64,000 nt of DNA from Paucibacter sp963740455 (lineage in GTDB: Bacteria; Pseudomonadota; Gammaproteobacteria; Burkholderiales; Burkholderiaceae_C): the NCBI GenBank assembly GCA_963740455.1, contig CAVUEF010000021.1:74237-138236 (forward strand). Reading direction: 5' to 3'. The position numbers and the translations under genes were made by a program. Position 1 is the stretch's first letter. Each line of letters begins with the position of its first letter. The notes below the pieces were generated by a model, which had not been told where the DNA came from, ran no database searches, and saw only the letters and a program-made list of their open reading frames with translations. Positions 54,396 through 63,822 of this stretch are shown piece by piece.

Positions 54396-56683
54396 AGAAA
54401 TCGGCGCGCTGGGCGTGGTTCGTCGCCGTGGTGGCCGTGACCGGCGCCTGCGGCGTGCTCGCCTTTTTGCTGTCGATCGGCACGAGTGCCCAGCGCGGCA
54501 CTTTCGAGCGGCACTACGTCTGGCTGTTCTGGGTGAATCTGGCGGTGGCCGTGATCCTGGTGGTGGTCATCGTGCTGGCTGCCATCCGTCTGGCGGTGAG
54601 GGTGCGCAGCGGCAAGTTCGGCAGCCGCTTGCTGCTCAAGTTGGCGGGCATTTTCGCCTTGGTAGGCGTGGTGCCGGGCGTGCTGATCTACACCGTCTCG
54701 TACCAGTTCGTGTCGCGCAGCATCGACAGTTGGTTCGACCAGCGCCTTGCCACGGCACTGGACGCCGGACTCAATCTGGGCCGCGTCACGCTCGACGCGC
54801 TGGTGGCTGACATGGGCGACAAGACACGCACCGCAGCCGAGCGCCTCGGTGAGCGTCCCAGCCAGCGTCTGGGCGTTTCGGTCGAACCGCAGCCGCTGCA
54901 ACTGGAGCGCATACGCGAGCAGATGTCGGCACGCACCGTGTCCTTGATCGGCTCGGGGGGTCAGGTCTTGATGACTGTGGGTGGCGACGCCCTCTCGCTG
55001 GCGAGCGACCGCCCGACGGCGTCCCTGTTGCGGCAGGCACGCGCCAACGGTGTGGTCAGCCAGCTCGAAGGTCTGGACGACGAGGCCGGCGGCGCCGCGC
55101 AAAGCCGCGCGCTGATTCGCGCCATCGCCTGGGTGCCCAATCCCGAACTCTCGCTGGGTGGCGCCGAACGCTACCTGATGGCGGTGCAGCGACTGCCGCT
55201 CAGCGTCGTCAACAATGCACTGGTCGTGCAGACCGCGTTTCGCGAATACCAGCAACGTGCGCTCGAGCGCGACGGCCTGCGCCGCATGTACTTCGGCACG
55301 CTCACGCTGGTGCTGATACTGGCCGTGTTCGCCGCGCTGCTATTGGCCGTCACGCTGGGCAACCAGCTCGCGCGCCCACTGCTGCTGCTGGCCGACGGCG
55401 TGCGCCAGGTCGCCAGCGGCGACCTCACGCGCAAGCCCGTGCTCGCATCGCGCGACGAACTCGGCGGCCTGACACGCTCGTTTGCCGACATGACCGAGCA
55501 GCTTGCCGATGCGCGCGGCATGGTCGAGCGCAGCGTCGCCGAGCTGGAAAGCGCGCGCACCAATTTGCAGACCATTCTGGACAATCTGACGGCTGGCGTG
55601 ATCGTCTTCGACCATGAGCGGCGCATCGAAACCGTCAACCCGGGCGCCACCCGCATACTGCGTCTGCCACTGTCGGCCTACCGCGGCCGCAAGCTCGACG
55701 ACCTGCCCGAACTGGCGGCCTTTTCGCAAGCCGTGTGGCAGCGTTTCGAGATGCACAAGTCGAGCCCCGAGGACGGCGAGCGCGACCATTGGCAGGACTC
55801 GTTCGAACTTCGCACGCAGGCCGACCGCGACGAGCTGACGCTGCTGGTGCGCGGCGCGGCCTTGCCGCAGGACGCGCGCCTGATGGTGTTCGACGACATC
55901 AGCGAAGTCGTGTCGGCGCAGCGTTCGGCGGCCTGGAGCGAGGTGGCGCGGCGTCTCGCACATGAGATCAAGAACCCCCTCACGCCGATCCAGCTCTCGG
56001 CCGAGCGCCTGCAGCACAAACTGCAGGCCAAGCTCGAAGGCGCCGACCAGGCCATGCTGGCGCGGTCGGTTGCGACCATCGTGAACCAGGTGCAGGCGAT
56101 GAAGCAGCTCGTCAACGAGTTCCGCGACTACGCACGCCTGCCCGCTGCCAACCTCAAGCCGCTTGAGCTGAACGCGCTGGTCAGCGAAGTGCTCACCCTG
56201 TACGCGCCGGCGCAAGAGGCGGGTCGATTGACGGCGGAGCTAGCGAGCGAGCCTCCGCACATCGTTGGCGACGCCACCCAACTGCGCCAGGTGATTCACA
56301 ATCTGGTGCAAAACGCGTTGGACGCGACGAGCGAATTCGAGCATGGCCGCGTGCGCGTGCGCACCGAGGTGGCAAGCAACGACGCCGGTGAGGTGCGGGC
56401 CTTGCGATTGCAGGTGATAGACAATGGGCACGGGTTCCCGGAAAAGGTGCTAAAACGTGCCTTCGAACCCTATGTCACAACCAAGGCAAAAGGCACGGGT
56501 CTCGGTTTGGCGGTGGTCAAAAAAATCGCTGACGAACATGGCGCTCGCATCCGCATCACCAATTTGCATAACCGGGGCGACGAGGCCCAGCCGGTAATAG
56601 GTTCTCAAGTTTCGTTATCATTTTCAAAGCTCGCGACTGCACCGAACCTCGCCGCCACCGGTGACGAGACCCGACCCGCGTGA
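54392..56683 (+). CDS. ntrY: NtrY-type sensor histidine kinase
   Basis: A 763-residue membrane kinase. Four N-terminal transmembrane helices, a periplasmic segment, then a HAMP domain (GVRQVASGDLTRKPV), a PAS domain (LQTILDNLTAGVIVFDHERR), a HisKA box RLAHEIKNPLTPIQLSAERL with H as phosphoacceptor, and HATPase_c (VQNALDAT, DNGHGFP, GTGLGLAVVKK). NtrYX controls respiration and nitrogen responses. A GGGGTCAGGTCTTG word lies in its coding sequence (54957-54970), the same interspersed motif as in rep. Confidence 0.92.
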   Translation: MKKSARWAWFVAVVAVTGACGVLAFLLSIGTSAQRGTFERHYVWLFWVNLAVAVILVVVIVLAAIRLAVRVRSGKFGSRLLLKLAGIFALVGVVPGVLIYTVSYQFVSRSIDSWFDQRLATALDAGLNLGRVTLDALVADMGDKTRTAAERLGERPSQRLGVSVEPQPLQLERIREQMSARTVSLIGSGGQVLMTVGGDALSLASDRPTASLLRQARANGVVSQLEGLDDEAGGAAQSRALIRAIAWVPNPELSLGGAERYLMAVQRLPLSVVNNALVVQTAFREYQQRALERDGLRRMYFGTLTLVLILAVFAALLLAVTLGNQLARPLLLLADGVRQVASGDLTRKPVLASRDELGGLTRSFADMTEQLADARGMVERSVAELESARTNLQTILDNLTAGVIVFDHERRIETVNPGATRILRLPLSAYRGRKLDDLPELAAFSQAVWQRFEMHKSSPEDGERDHWQDSFELRTQADRDELTLLVRGAALPQDARLMVFDDISEVVSAQRSAAWSEVARRLAHEIKNPLTPIQLSAERLQHKLQAKLEGADQAMLARSVATIVNQVQAMKQLVNEFRDYARLPAANLKPLELNALVSEVLTLYAPAQEAGRLTAELASEPPHIVGDATQLRQVIHNLVQNALDATSEFEHGRVRVRTEVASNDAGEVRALRLQVIDNGHGFPEKVLKRAFEPYVTTKAKGTGLGLAVVKKIADEHGARIRITNLHNRGDEAQPVIGSQVSLSFSKLATAPNLAATGDETRPA

Positions 56684-56696
56684 ATACCAGGCACTC

Positions 56697-57386
56697 ATGG
56701 CAACCATACTTGTAGTCGATGACGAATTGGGCATACGTGCCCTGCTCTCCGAAATTCTGAGTGACGAAGGTCACACGATCGAGCTCGCCGAGAACGCCGC
56801 GCAGGCACGCGCCTGTCGCGAGCGCATACAGCCCGATCTGGTGCTGCTCGACATCTGGATGCCCGACGTCGACGGCATCACGCTGCTCAAGGAGTGGGGC
56901 GCATCGGGCCAACTCGGCATGCCCATCATCATGATGAGCGGCCACGGCACCATTGATACGGCCGTCGAAGCCACCAAGTTCGGTGCCAGCGCCTTCCTCG
57001 AAAAGCCCATCACGCTGCAAAAGCTGCTGCGCGCCGTTGAGCAAGCGCTGGTCAAGGTCGCGCCGCGTCCGGTGCTGGCAGCGACCAACCACGCCCGCGT
57101 CGAGCTGAGCCATCTCGACCACAACCACAGCCACAACACCATGGTCATGGCCAGCCAACCCGTGGTGATGAGCCTGGGCCTGCAGTCCGAACAGCTGTTT
57201 GAACTCGACCGCCCCTTGCGTGAAGCGCGCGACGCTTTCGAGAAGTCCTACTTCGAGTTTCACCTCTCAAAGGAACACGGCTCGATGACCCGCGTGGCCG
57301 AAAAGACCGGGCTCGAGCGCACCCACCTCTATCGCAAGCTCAAGCAGCTCGGCGTCGACCTGACGCGCAACAAGAAGCTCATTTGA
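56697..57386 (+). CDS. NtrX-like response regulator without AAA+ domain
   Basis: A 229-residue regulator. The receiver domain (ILVVDDELGIRALLSEILSD) has the phosphoacceptor D in LVLLDIWMPDVDG. It connects directly to a Fis-type helix-turn-helix (MTRVAEKTGLERTHLYRKLKQ). The AAA+ sigma-54 activation domain of classical NtrX (about 460 aa) is missing, as in the short NtrX of many Burkholderiales. It therefore cannot activate sigma-54 itself. Partner kinase: NtrY, 13 bp upstream. Confidence 0.9.
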   Translation: MATILVVDDELGIRALLSEILSDEGHTIELAENAAQARACRERIQPDLVLLDIWMPDVDGITLLKEWGASGQLGMPIIMMSGHGTIDTAVEATKFGASAFLEKPITLQKLLRAVEQALVKVAPRPVLAATNHARVELSHLDHNHSHNTMVMASQPVVMSLGLQSEQLFELDRPLREARDAFEKSYFEFHLSKEHGSMTRVAEKTGLERTHLYRKLKQLGVDLTRNKKLI

Positions 57387-57450
57387 GCTTGTTGTAGAAT
57401 TCGCGGCTCGCGTGCTGGTGGACACCCCACTGACACGCCGAAGAACGAAG

Positions 57451-57525
57451 GCCAAGTAGCTCAGTCGGTAGAGCAGCGGATTGAAAATCCGCGTGTCGGT
57501 GGTTCGATTCCGCCCTTGGCCACCA
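57451..57525 (+). tRNA. tRNA-Phe (GAA)
   Basis: A 75-nt cloverleaf: acceptor GCCAAG pairs with CTTGGC, D-arm GCTC, anticodon stem GCGGA/TCCGC region with loop TTGAAAA (anticodon GAA), T-arm GTGG TTCGATT CCGC region, and encoded CCA end (CACCA). The 3' half was used as an integration site (duplicate at 57705). Confidence 0.95.
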
Positions 57526-57568
57526 AACGCAAACGGCTCCCTTGACGGGAGCCGTTTGCGTTTGGTGG
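57520..57568 (+). terminator. strong hairpin terminator overlapping the tRNA CCA end
   Basis: A perfect 22-bp stem: CCACCAAACGCAAACGGCTC... pairing with ...GAGCCGTTTGCGTTTGGTGG and a TTGA loop. It includes the tRNA 3' end, has no T-run, and is repeated exactly at 57718-57766. Confidence 0.7.
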
Positions 57569-57704
57569 GTGGGGGCGGATGAGACCCACCGAGTGGTTCG
57601 CTCTGCAGAAGTCCGGGGGACTGATGCAGGACGTTGCGCAGCAACGGTCCGCAGCGCCTCAAGGCGCGAAGGATGACTGGATCGGCCTGAGCCGAGACAG
57701 GCAC

Positions 57705-57769
57705 ATTCCGCCCTTGGCCACCAAACGCAAACGGCTCCCTTGACGGGAGCCGTTTGCGTTTGGTGGGTG
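57705..57769 (+). repeat. duplicate of tRNA-Phe 3' end plus hairpin (attachment-site scar)
   Basis: Identical over 65 bp to 57507-57571: the T-arm 3' side, CCA end and terminator hairpin of tRNA-Phe. The two copies lie 198 bp apart. Such tRNA-end duplications are left by integrase-type islands (attL/attR). The 133 bp between them show no gene. Confidence 0.75.
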
Positions 57770-57775
57770 CCCCTT

Positions 57776-58208
57776 TCTTTCGTCGGCTTCCAGGTCAAGT
57801 TTGCAGGACTCAAGCGCATGGTCCATAACATCCTGGTCAGCAACGATGACGACCAGCTGCGCAATCACGGCTTCGTCTGGGAGCCGCGCCTGGCCGGCTG
57901 GCGATTGAGCCCGCTCTACGACCTGCTGCCGCGCGCAAGCCACGCTACGCAGCGCTTCCTGCACCTGGGCGTTGGCCCACAGGGGCGCCTCGCCACGCTC
58001 GACAACGCCCTCGATTCGCACCAGATGTTCACCCTGTCGCGCGCTACGGCCTGCGAGATGATCGCGGGTATCTGGCGCGTCGTGCGCGAGTGGCGGAGCC
58101 AACTTCGAGAGCTTCGGTGTCCCGGCGGCTGAAATCGAGAAGATTGCACCTGCGTTGCGCCACATCGACGACGTCTCTACGTCGGAGCTGCGCAAGCTGC
58201 TGCCCTGA
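57776..58208 (+). pseudogene. HipA-like kinase, C-terminal fragment with frameshift
   Basis: The frame encodes RMVHNILVSNDDDQLRNHGF, GWRLSPLYDLLPRASHATQR and the following helices of HipA, the serine/threonine kinase toxin of hipBA modules. At about 58090-58100 the match moves to another frame (NFESFGVPAAEIEKIAPALR, then STSELRKLLP) ending at 58208. The N-terminal two thirds are absent. It starts directly after the tRNA-end duplicate, so it is probably what is left of an integrated element. The adjoining 58209-58700 stretch shows no convincing gene. Confidence 0.75.
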
Positions 58209-58700
58209 CTGACTGGCATGCCGCGCATTGGGTGCTGCGGGACCAGGACCCGCACGCATTCGTGCTGTGACACTCTTGGCCAGGTGAAAGGCTTGTGGCT
58301 ACGGATCTGCCCAACCGGTGTGATCGGGCACAGCGCGAGTCAGGAGTGTCAAGACCAAGTGGCGTCCCAACTCGGAGCCATGGCACGGGCCTGGTCGCAA
58401 TGTGAGGTGCTGTCGAGCAGTGCGCCATCAGCGCCGCACGCTGCTGCCGTGGCTCCTTTAGACATTGCCCATCATCACGCCTGATCGCCTCATCGCTTGG
58501 AGCCAGCCGATCGGGCAAGCTGCCTTGCCGCTCGGGCTGAGTCACAGGAGAGTGTGAGCGGATCGGCAACATCACGCCGGTCAGTTCGCCACCGAACAGA
58601 AGTTCGACCGGACCCAGCGTAGATTTTCCAACCGGGACCTGCAGATTCTGCGCGTGTTGGTCTTGCTTGAACACATCCCGCGCAGGCAAGGCTTACCATC

Positions 58701-58775
58701 ATGAATCAACTGATCTGGCTTGTCGGTGCGGTTGTCATCGTTCTGTTTGTATTGGGCTACTTCGGCCTACGTTGA
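58701..58775 (+). CDS. 24-residue hydrophobic membrane peptide
   Basis: An ATG-initiated frame encoding 24 residues, beginning MNQLIWLVGAVVIVLFVLG and ending YFGLR: one transmembrane helix with a basic C-terminus. An AAGG lies 11 bases upstream. Similar single-helix peptides ending GFFGLR occur widely in Burkholderiales and Pseudomonas as unnamed proteins. Function unknown. The next 200 bp hold nothing recognisable. Confidence 0.55.
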   Translation: MNQLIWLVGAVVIVLFVLGYFGLR

Positions 58776-58979
58776 GCGCGGCAATGCCTTCCTGCGTGCG
58801 CGACAGTGCCGAACTTCAATGAAGTTCGAACTGTGGATGACAAGGTATCCCTCCATGAACATCTGGATCTGTTGCGTGAACAAAGTGACGGGGCCGCACT
58901 TGGCCGGACAACGATCGCAGCGTACTGTCAAGTGGCGTCGATTCCGGACCGACACGTCCACAGTGAACGACGCGGACCA

Positions 58980-59636
58980 ATGAGTGCCCTGCCAGTGCGC
59001 TCATCACTGGAGAGCCAATCACACAGCCAAGCACGCGTGCCCCGGCACATCGGTTTCATTCCGGACGGCAACCGGCGCTGGGCAGTGCAACATGGCCTCG
59101 CCAAGGAGCAAGGCTACGCCAGCGGCATTGCGCCAGGGCTGGCGCTCTTCGAAGCGTGCAAGGCGCTCGGCGTCGAGGAGGTCTCGGTCTACGGGTTCAC
59201 TCAGGACAACACGCGGCGGCCAACGACGCAGGCCCATCAATTTCGGGCCGCGTGTGTTGCCTTTGCGGGCGAGATCTCTCGCCGCGATGCCGCCCTGCTG
59301 GTACTGGGCGACGAAAAGTCCAAGCAGTTTCCTGTGGAACTGGCGGCATTTCGAACCCGCCAGGGCAAGGGCATCAAAGTTAATTTGCTCGTGAACTATG
59401 GCTGGGAATGGGATCTGGATGGCCTGAAGGAAGGCCGACTGCGGTCGGCCGATGTCTCGCGCCTGGATCTCGTCGTCCGCTGGGGCGGTGGGCGGCGCTT
59501 GAGCGGCTTCTTGCCGGTGCAGTCAGTCTATGCCGACATTTTTGTGCTCGACGCGCTGTGGCCCGATTTCGAGCCTCAGCACCTGGACGCTGCGCTGGCT
59601 TGGTTTGGCCAACAGGACCGGACGCTCGGAGGCTGA
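58980..59636 (+). CDS. undecaprenyl diphosphate synthase-family cis-prenyltransferase
   Basis: A 218-residue cis-prenyltransferase homologue. The diphosphate-binding motif HIGFIPDGNRRWAVQHGL (with the catalytic D) begins near residue 22, followed by YGFTQDNTRRP and VNLLVNYGWEWDL, and the C-terminal DLVVRWGGGRRLSGFLPVQS. In true UppS the last region reads RTSGEQRLSNFLLWQ; here it reads RWGGGRRLSGF, and the protein is somewhat short. It is therefore likely a divergent paralogue, not the cell-wall enzyme. It sits in the accessory segment after tRNA-Phe. Confidence 0.85.
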   Translation: MSALPVRSSLESQSHSQARVPRHIGFIPDGNRRWAVQHGLAKEQGYASGIAPGLALFEACKALGVEEVSVYGFTQDNTRRPTTQAHQFRAACVAFAGEISRRDAALLVLGDEKSKQFPVELAAFRTRQGKGIKVNLLVNYGWEWDLDGLKEGRLRSADVSRLDLVVRWGGGRRLSGFLPVQSVYADIFVLDALWPDFEPQHLDAALAWFGQQDRTLGG

Positions 59637-59781
59637 ACGCGGCGCACCACCGCAGCGCCGCCATGTCGGCATCGGCAACGACGCCGCACCCTGGCGCCTC
59701 AGGCTATTGATATTTTCATAAATCACGACACTCTTCTGCCGAGGCCACCTTTCAGTTACCTGGTTCCTGGTGCGCGCACGA

Positions 59782-59877
59782 TGCCAAGAAGGCTGGGCAA
59801 GTAACTGCGTTCGTGTCCCCCGCCCTACGGGCTCCTCCTTTACCTCACTACGTCACTTACCCAGTCTTCTTGGTGCA
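59782..59877. repeat. ~96-bp element with 24-bp imperfect inverted ends
   Basis: Ends read TGCCAAGAAGGCTGGGCAAG and, in reverse complement, TGCACCAAGAAGACTGGGTA; they pair over about 24 bp and enclose a ~46-bp GC-rich core. It could be a very small MITE-like element or an RNA hairpin. No gene lies between 59637 and 60137. Confidence 0.45.
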
Positions 59878-60137
59878 GCGTTATCGGTATTCCGGCACGC
59901 ATACCGACCGCTTTGCCAAGCAGGAGGATGGGTGTTGGCGCCGATCGAATATTGACCCACCCTGCCGATTGAATATTGACCCAGGGCGGGTAGCTGCTTT
60001 TTGAATTGGCAACTGTGGATAAGTGTACTCAGTGGCTGCTTTTGAACGGTCTCCTGTCTTGGCGGTTTTGAATTGGAAGAAACCAGGGGGAAAGGCGCGT
60101 AGGGCGTAGCCCGTAGCGGATTCCCCCTTGCTGCCCT

Positions 60138-60944
60138 TCAGAATGGTTCGTCCGCCGCTGCCGCGCTGAGACCCTTGCGCTTTTGCTCGCGCGCTTTGAT
60201 GCGCGACTTGGCCGCCATGCTGCTGTGCTGGAAACGGTATGACTCGTTTCCTGTCTCCACGATGTGGCAGTGATGGGTCAGCCGGTCCAGCAACGCCGTC
60301 GTCATCTTGGGGTCAACAAACACGGCCGACCATTCGGAGAAGCTCAGGTTGGTGGTGATGACCACGCTCGTGTTTTCGTACAGCTTTGACAGCAGGTGGA
60401 ACAGCAAGGCGCCACCCGCCTGGCTGAACGGCAAGTACCCGAGCTCATCCAAAATCACGACGTCCATGCGCATCAGCGACAGCGCAATCCGCCCCGCCTT
60501 GCCCTGCGCTTTCTCCTGTTCCAGCAGATTGACCAGGTCGACCGTGGAATAGAACCGCACGCGCTTGCCCCGAGACGCGATTCCCGACACCGCCATGGCT
60601 GTTGCCAGGTGCGTTTTGCCCGTGCCCGGCCCACCGATAAGCACCACGTTCTGTGCCGTGTCGCTGAACTCCAGCGTGGCAAGCCGCCCGACCAGGTCTT
60701 CGTCAACCTTGCTTGATGCAAAGTCAAACCCGGCCAGGTCCCGGTGCAGGGGGAACTTGGCCGCCTTCATCTGATGGCTCACTGACGCCATCGCACGGTA
60801 AGTGTGTTCGGCCTGCAGCAGATGCTCGATCAGCCACTTTGAGGACGCGATTCCCGTGTCCCCCTGGGCCGTCAAATCCTCCCAGGCGCCCACCATGCCG
60901 CGCAGGCGCAGCTCCTTGAGTTCGGTGATGACATCACTGCGCAT
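60138..60944 (-). CDS. istB: IS21 helper ATPase IstB
   Basis: A 268-residue AAA+ ATPase that assembles on DNA and activates IstA at the target. Walker A GGPGTGKTHLA, Walker B VVILDELGYLPF, and the C-terminal HHCHIVETGNESYRF are typical. The start at 60944 (MRSDVITELKELRLRGM) overlaps the end of istA by 11 bp, as usual in the family. Confidence 0.93.
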   Translation of the reverse strand: MRSDVITELKELRLRGMVGAWEDLTAQGDTGIASSKWLIEHLLQAEHTYRAMASVSHQMKAAKFPLHRDLAGFDFASSKVDEDLVGRLATLEFSDTAQNVVLIGGPGTGKTHLATAMAVSGIASRGKRVRFYSTVDLVNLLEQEKAQGKAGRIALSLMRMDVVILDELGYLPFSQAGGALLFHLLSKLYENTSVVITTNLSFSEWSAVFVDPKMTTALLDRLTHHCHIVETGNESYRFQHSSMAAKSRIKAREQKRKGLSAAAADEPF

Positions 60945-62466
60945 GGCTGACCTCCACAGTGTCGCTGGCCAGATCCATCGCACCGCGCAGGCTGTCGTAG
61001 CGGCTGGTGTTGGCCAGCGGCACCTCCTTGAGTTGCAGGGTGGTTTCCACCGATTGCGGCGTTGGCGTGGCGTTGAGCCGGGCCAGTACATTGAGAACGT
61101 GTTCGGCGCTGAGCGCGCCGGATTCGATGACCAATTCAACGGCCACCAGCACGGCGTCCAGCCCCGCCGTGGGCACGGCGGCGAGCACCTGCGCCATGAC
61201 CCTGTCTCCGCCCGCGTGGCGCAGCAGGCCCTGCCTCAATCGCTGCAGCGGCGCCGGCATGTCGGCAAAGGGCGCGCCGTTGCGCAGGGCCCCAGGCTTG
61301 CGCTGGACCAGGTCGATGTAGTGCTGCCAGTCGTAGCCGATGCGGCCACGACAGATGAGCCGCTCATGGCTGGCGACGACGGCGTCATTGGCCACGATGC
61401 TGACCCGATCCGGATACAGCCGGGTGCTGACCTTGTGGCCCGCCAGTTCACACGGCACCGAGTAACGGTTGCGTGCCACCGTGACCAGACAAGTGCTGCT
61501 GACGCGTGCCGGGTTCTCGACATAGCCGTCGAACGCAGTGGGCATGGGCATCAGCTCGGCGCGCTCTTGCTCCAGCATTTCCAGCACACTGAATTCTCGG
61601 AACTCCGGGTGACGCAACTCGCTCCACAGGGCGCGACAACGCTCGCCCAGCCAGGCGTTGAGCTCGGCAAACGATCCCCACTGGATCTTCTGCGCATCCA
61701 GCCAGATACGCCGACGGCTGTCCTGCACGTTCTTCTCCACCACCCCCTTCTCCCAGCCCGAGGCGACGTTGCAAAAGTCAGCGTCAAACAGGTAGTGCGC
61801 GCACATCACCGCAAAGCGCGCATTGACCACGCGGCCCTTGCCCTTCTTGACCTTGTCCACGGCCGTTTTCATGTTGTCGTAGATGCCCCGACGCGCGACC
61901 CCGCCCAGCGCAGCAAACGACCGGGTGTGCGCATCGAACAGCATTTCGTGCCCCTGTCCAGGGTAGGCCACCAGCCAGAAGGCACGGCTCGCGCACAGCT
62001 TCATGTGCGAAACCTGCAGCTTGTAGTAGATGCCGCCGACCACCAAACCTTCATCGCTCCAGTCGAATTGAAACGCCTCACCGTGCTCAAACGTCAAGGG
62101 AACAAAGGCATGCGGCGTCTTGCCCTCGTTCACCCGCCACTCGCGGATGAAGTCGGTGACGCGGCTGTAGCAGCCGGTGTAGCCGTCGGCCTTGATCTGC
62201 GCAAACAAGGCTTTGGCCGTGCGTCGGTTTTGCTTGTTGCGATGGGCATCGGCCTTGAGTGCCAGAACCAGCGCCGCATTAAACACGCTCAGCTTGCGCG
62301 TGCCGGGGGTACGCTGGTAGGTCGGCACCGCCGCCTCATCCGGCTCCCTGAGCCACCTCCTCAACGTGTTACGCGACAAGCCGGTCTGCTTGGCAATGGC
62401 ATGCAGCGACATCTTGTCGCGCAGGTACATTCGTCTTATTTTTCCCAACATTTCCATGGTGATCAC
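60934..62466 (-). CDS. istA: IS21 transposase IstA
   Basis: A 510-residue DDE transposase. An N-terminal HTH (IAKQTGLSRNTLRRWL) is followed by the rve-type catalytic core beginning GEAFQFDWSDE (first D) and ARRGIYDNMKTAVDKV (second D). It joins the element ends and works with IstB. Appears intact. Confidence 0.93.
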   Translation of the reverse strand: MITMEMLGKIRRMYLRDKMSLHAIAKQTGLSRNTLRRWLREPDEAAVPTYQRTPGTRKLSVFNAALVLALKADAHRNKQNRRTAKALFAQIKADGYTGCYSRVTDFIREWRVNEGKTPHAFVPLTFEHGEAFQFDWSDEGLVVGGIYYKLQVSHMKLCASRAFWLVAYPGQGHEMLFDAHTRSFAALGGVARRGIYDNMKTAVDKVKKGKGRVVNARFAVMCAHYLFDADFCNVASGWEKGVVEKNVQDSRRRIWLDAQKIQWGSFAELNAWLGERCRALWSELRHPEFREFSVLEMLEQERAELMPMPTAFDGYVENPARVSSTCLVTVARNRYSVPCELAGHKVSTRLYPDRVSIVANDAVVASHERLICRGRIGYDWQHYIDLVQRKPGALRNGAPFADMPAPLQRLRQGLLRHAGGDRVMAQVLAAVPTAGLDAVLVAVELVIESGALSAEHVLNVLARLNATPTPQSVETTLQLKEVPLANTSRYDSLRGAMDLASDTVEVSHAQ

Positions 62467-62572
62467 CTTTGTTGCTCCTGCCTAAAAATAAGGCAGAGCC
62501 AGTAAAACACCTGGGTCAATTTTGGATCGGCATAACCTCTATAAGTGGGTCAGTTTTCGGTCGGCGCCAACA

Positions 62573-63766
62573 CTTCGTGACGTGAAGGACGCGTTCTACG
62601 GTCTGTGCGTGAACGCCGGCAAGCAAGTTCTGGCAGCCATGATGGAAGCCGACAGGGAGGTGATGTGCGGTCCGATGAATGTGCCCAACGCGGCCCGCAA
62701 GGCAGTGCGTGGCGGCACCACGCGATCCAGCGTCGTGCTGGGAGGCCAGCGCATTGCCATCGACAAGCCACGGGCACGCAGCCTGCGACGTGGCGAGTTG
62801 GAACTGCCCACGTTCGCGTGGGCGGCGCATACGGACCCGTTGGACATGGCCACGATGGCATCGATGGCCGCCGGCGTCTCCACCCGTCGATACGCCGGCA
62901 CCCTGGATCCACTTCCCGAGCCGGAGGAGGCGCTGTCGGTGTCCAAGAGCTCGGTGTCGCGGCGCTGGATCGCGCTGAGCGAGAAGCAGCTGCAGGAGTG
63001 GTTGTCGAGCTCGATCAAGGAGCTGGATCTGCCGGTGGTGATGATCGACGGCATCCACTTCCGTGACCGTGTGATCCTGGTGGCCCTGGGCATCGACTCC
63101 CAGGGAAACAAGCACATCCTGGGGCTGCGTGAAGGCTCCACGGAGAGCACGCGGGTCGTGCGCTCGCTGCTGAGCGACCTGGTCGAGCGAGGGCTCGATG
63201 CCGATCGCAAGAGGCTGTGGGTGATCGACGGCGGCAAGGCCTTGCGCCGCGCGATCCTGGACTGCTTCGGCGAACTGGCGCTGGTGCAGCGGTGCCAGGA
63301 GCACAAGCGGCGAAACGTGATCGAGCACCTGCCCAAGGAGTTGCACGCCGGCGTAGGCCGTGCCATGCGTGATGCCTGGGGCAGCACCAACGCTGAGCTG
63401 GCCAAGAAGCAGCTGGCGCGGCTGGCGACGTCGCTGCAGGCCAAGCACCCCGGCGCGGCCGCTAGCCTGCGAGAGGGTCTGGAGGAGACGTTGACAGTGC
63501 AGACACTGGGGATCACCGGGGCGCTATACCGCACGCTGCGCACGACCAACCCGATCGAGAACCTGAACGGGTTGATCGCTCACTTCACGCGCAACGTCAA
63601 ACGATGGAAGGACGGACAGATGACGCTGCGCTGGGCAGCTGCCGCACTGAGCGACTCCAAAGGGCGCTTCCGCAAGCTGCGCGGACACCGCGAAATGAAG
63701 GACCTATTAGCTGTATTGAAAGCCCCGGCCAATGCCGCCACCAACGCTCACCGAAAGGCCGCGTAG
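62573..63766 (+). pseudogene. IS256-family transposase, N-terminally truncated
   Basis: The frame retains residues from LRDVKDAFYGLCVNAG to the end, including the catalytic acidic residues, but about the first 37 residues are lost. An open frame extends into the IS21 end (from 62522), giving a fused N-terminus without homology. One difference from the intact copy is P for R in GTLDPLPEPEE. Confidence 0.85.
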
Positions 63767-63822
63767 TATCACGAACAAGGAGCCGTCATCCGGCCGCGTT
63801 CAACAGCACTCGGGACATTGCC
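62573..63822 (+). mobile_element. IS256-family element, 5'-truncated second copy
   Basis: Near-identical to the complete IS256-family element at 17860-19292 but missing about 180 bp at its left end, where it abuts the IS21 terminus exactly. The right inverted repeat is intact (GGCAATGTCCC in reverse) and ends at 63822, inside a CRISPR repeat, of which only the last bases (GGAAC) remain. With its left terminus lost, it cannot transpose alone. Confidence 0.88.

Larger units (their letters stand above)
59933..62572 (-). mobile_element. IS21-family insertion sequence
   Basis: A 2640-bp element with TG...CA ends. Perfect 12-bp terminal repeats TGTTGGCGCCGA are followed at each end by two internal copies of a GAA-ATTGACCCA-type motif, the multiple-repeat ends of the IS21 family. 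It carries istA and istB on the minus strand. No target duplication is seen: the left flank ends GGATGGG, the right flank is the truncated IS256 copy starting CTTCGTG, so a deletion followed insertion or the junction is recombinant. Confidence 0.9.

Noticed and set aside
58209..58700. Minus-strand frame (170 codons) as the HipA N-terminus or another toxin
   Set aside because: A faint resemblance to the HipA first strand (PVELLFGGELTG) is on the opposite strand to the HipA fragment and not supported further.
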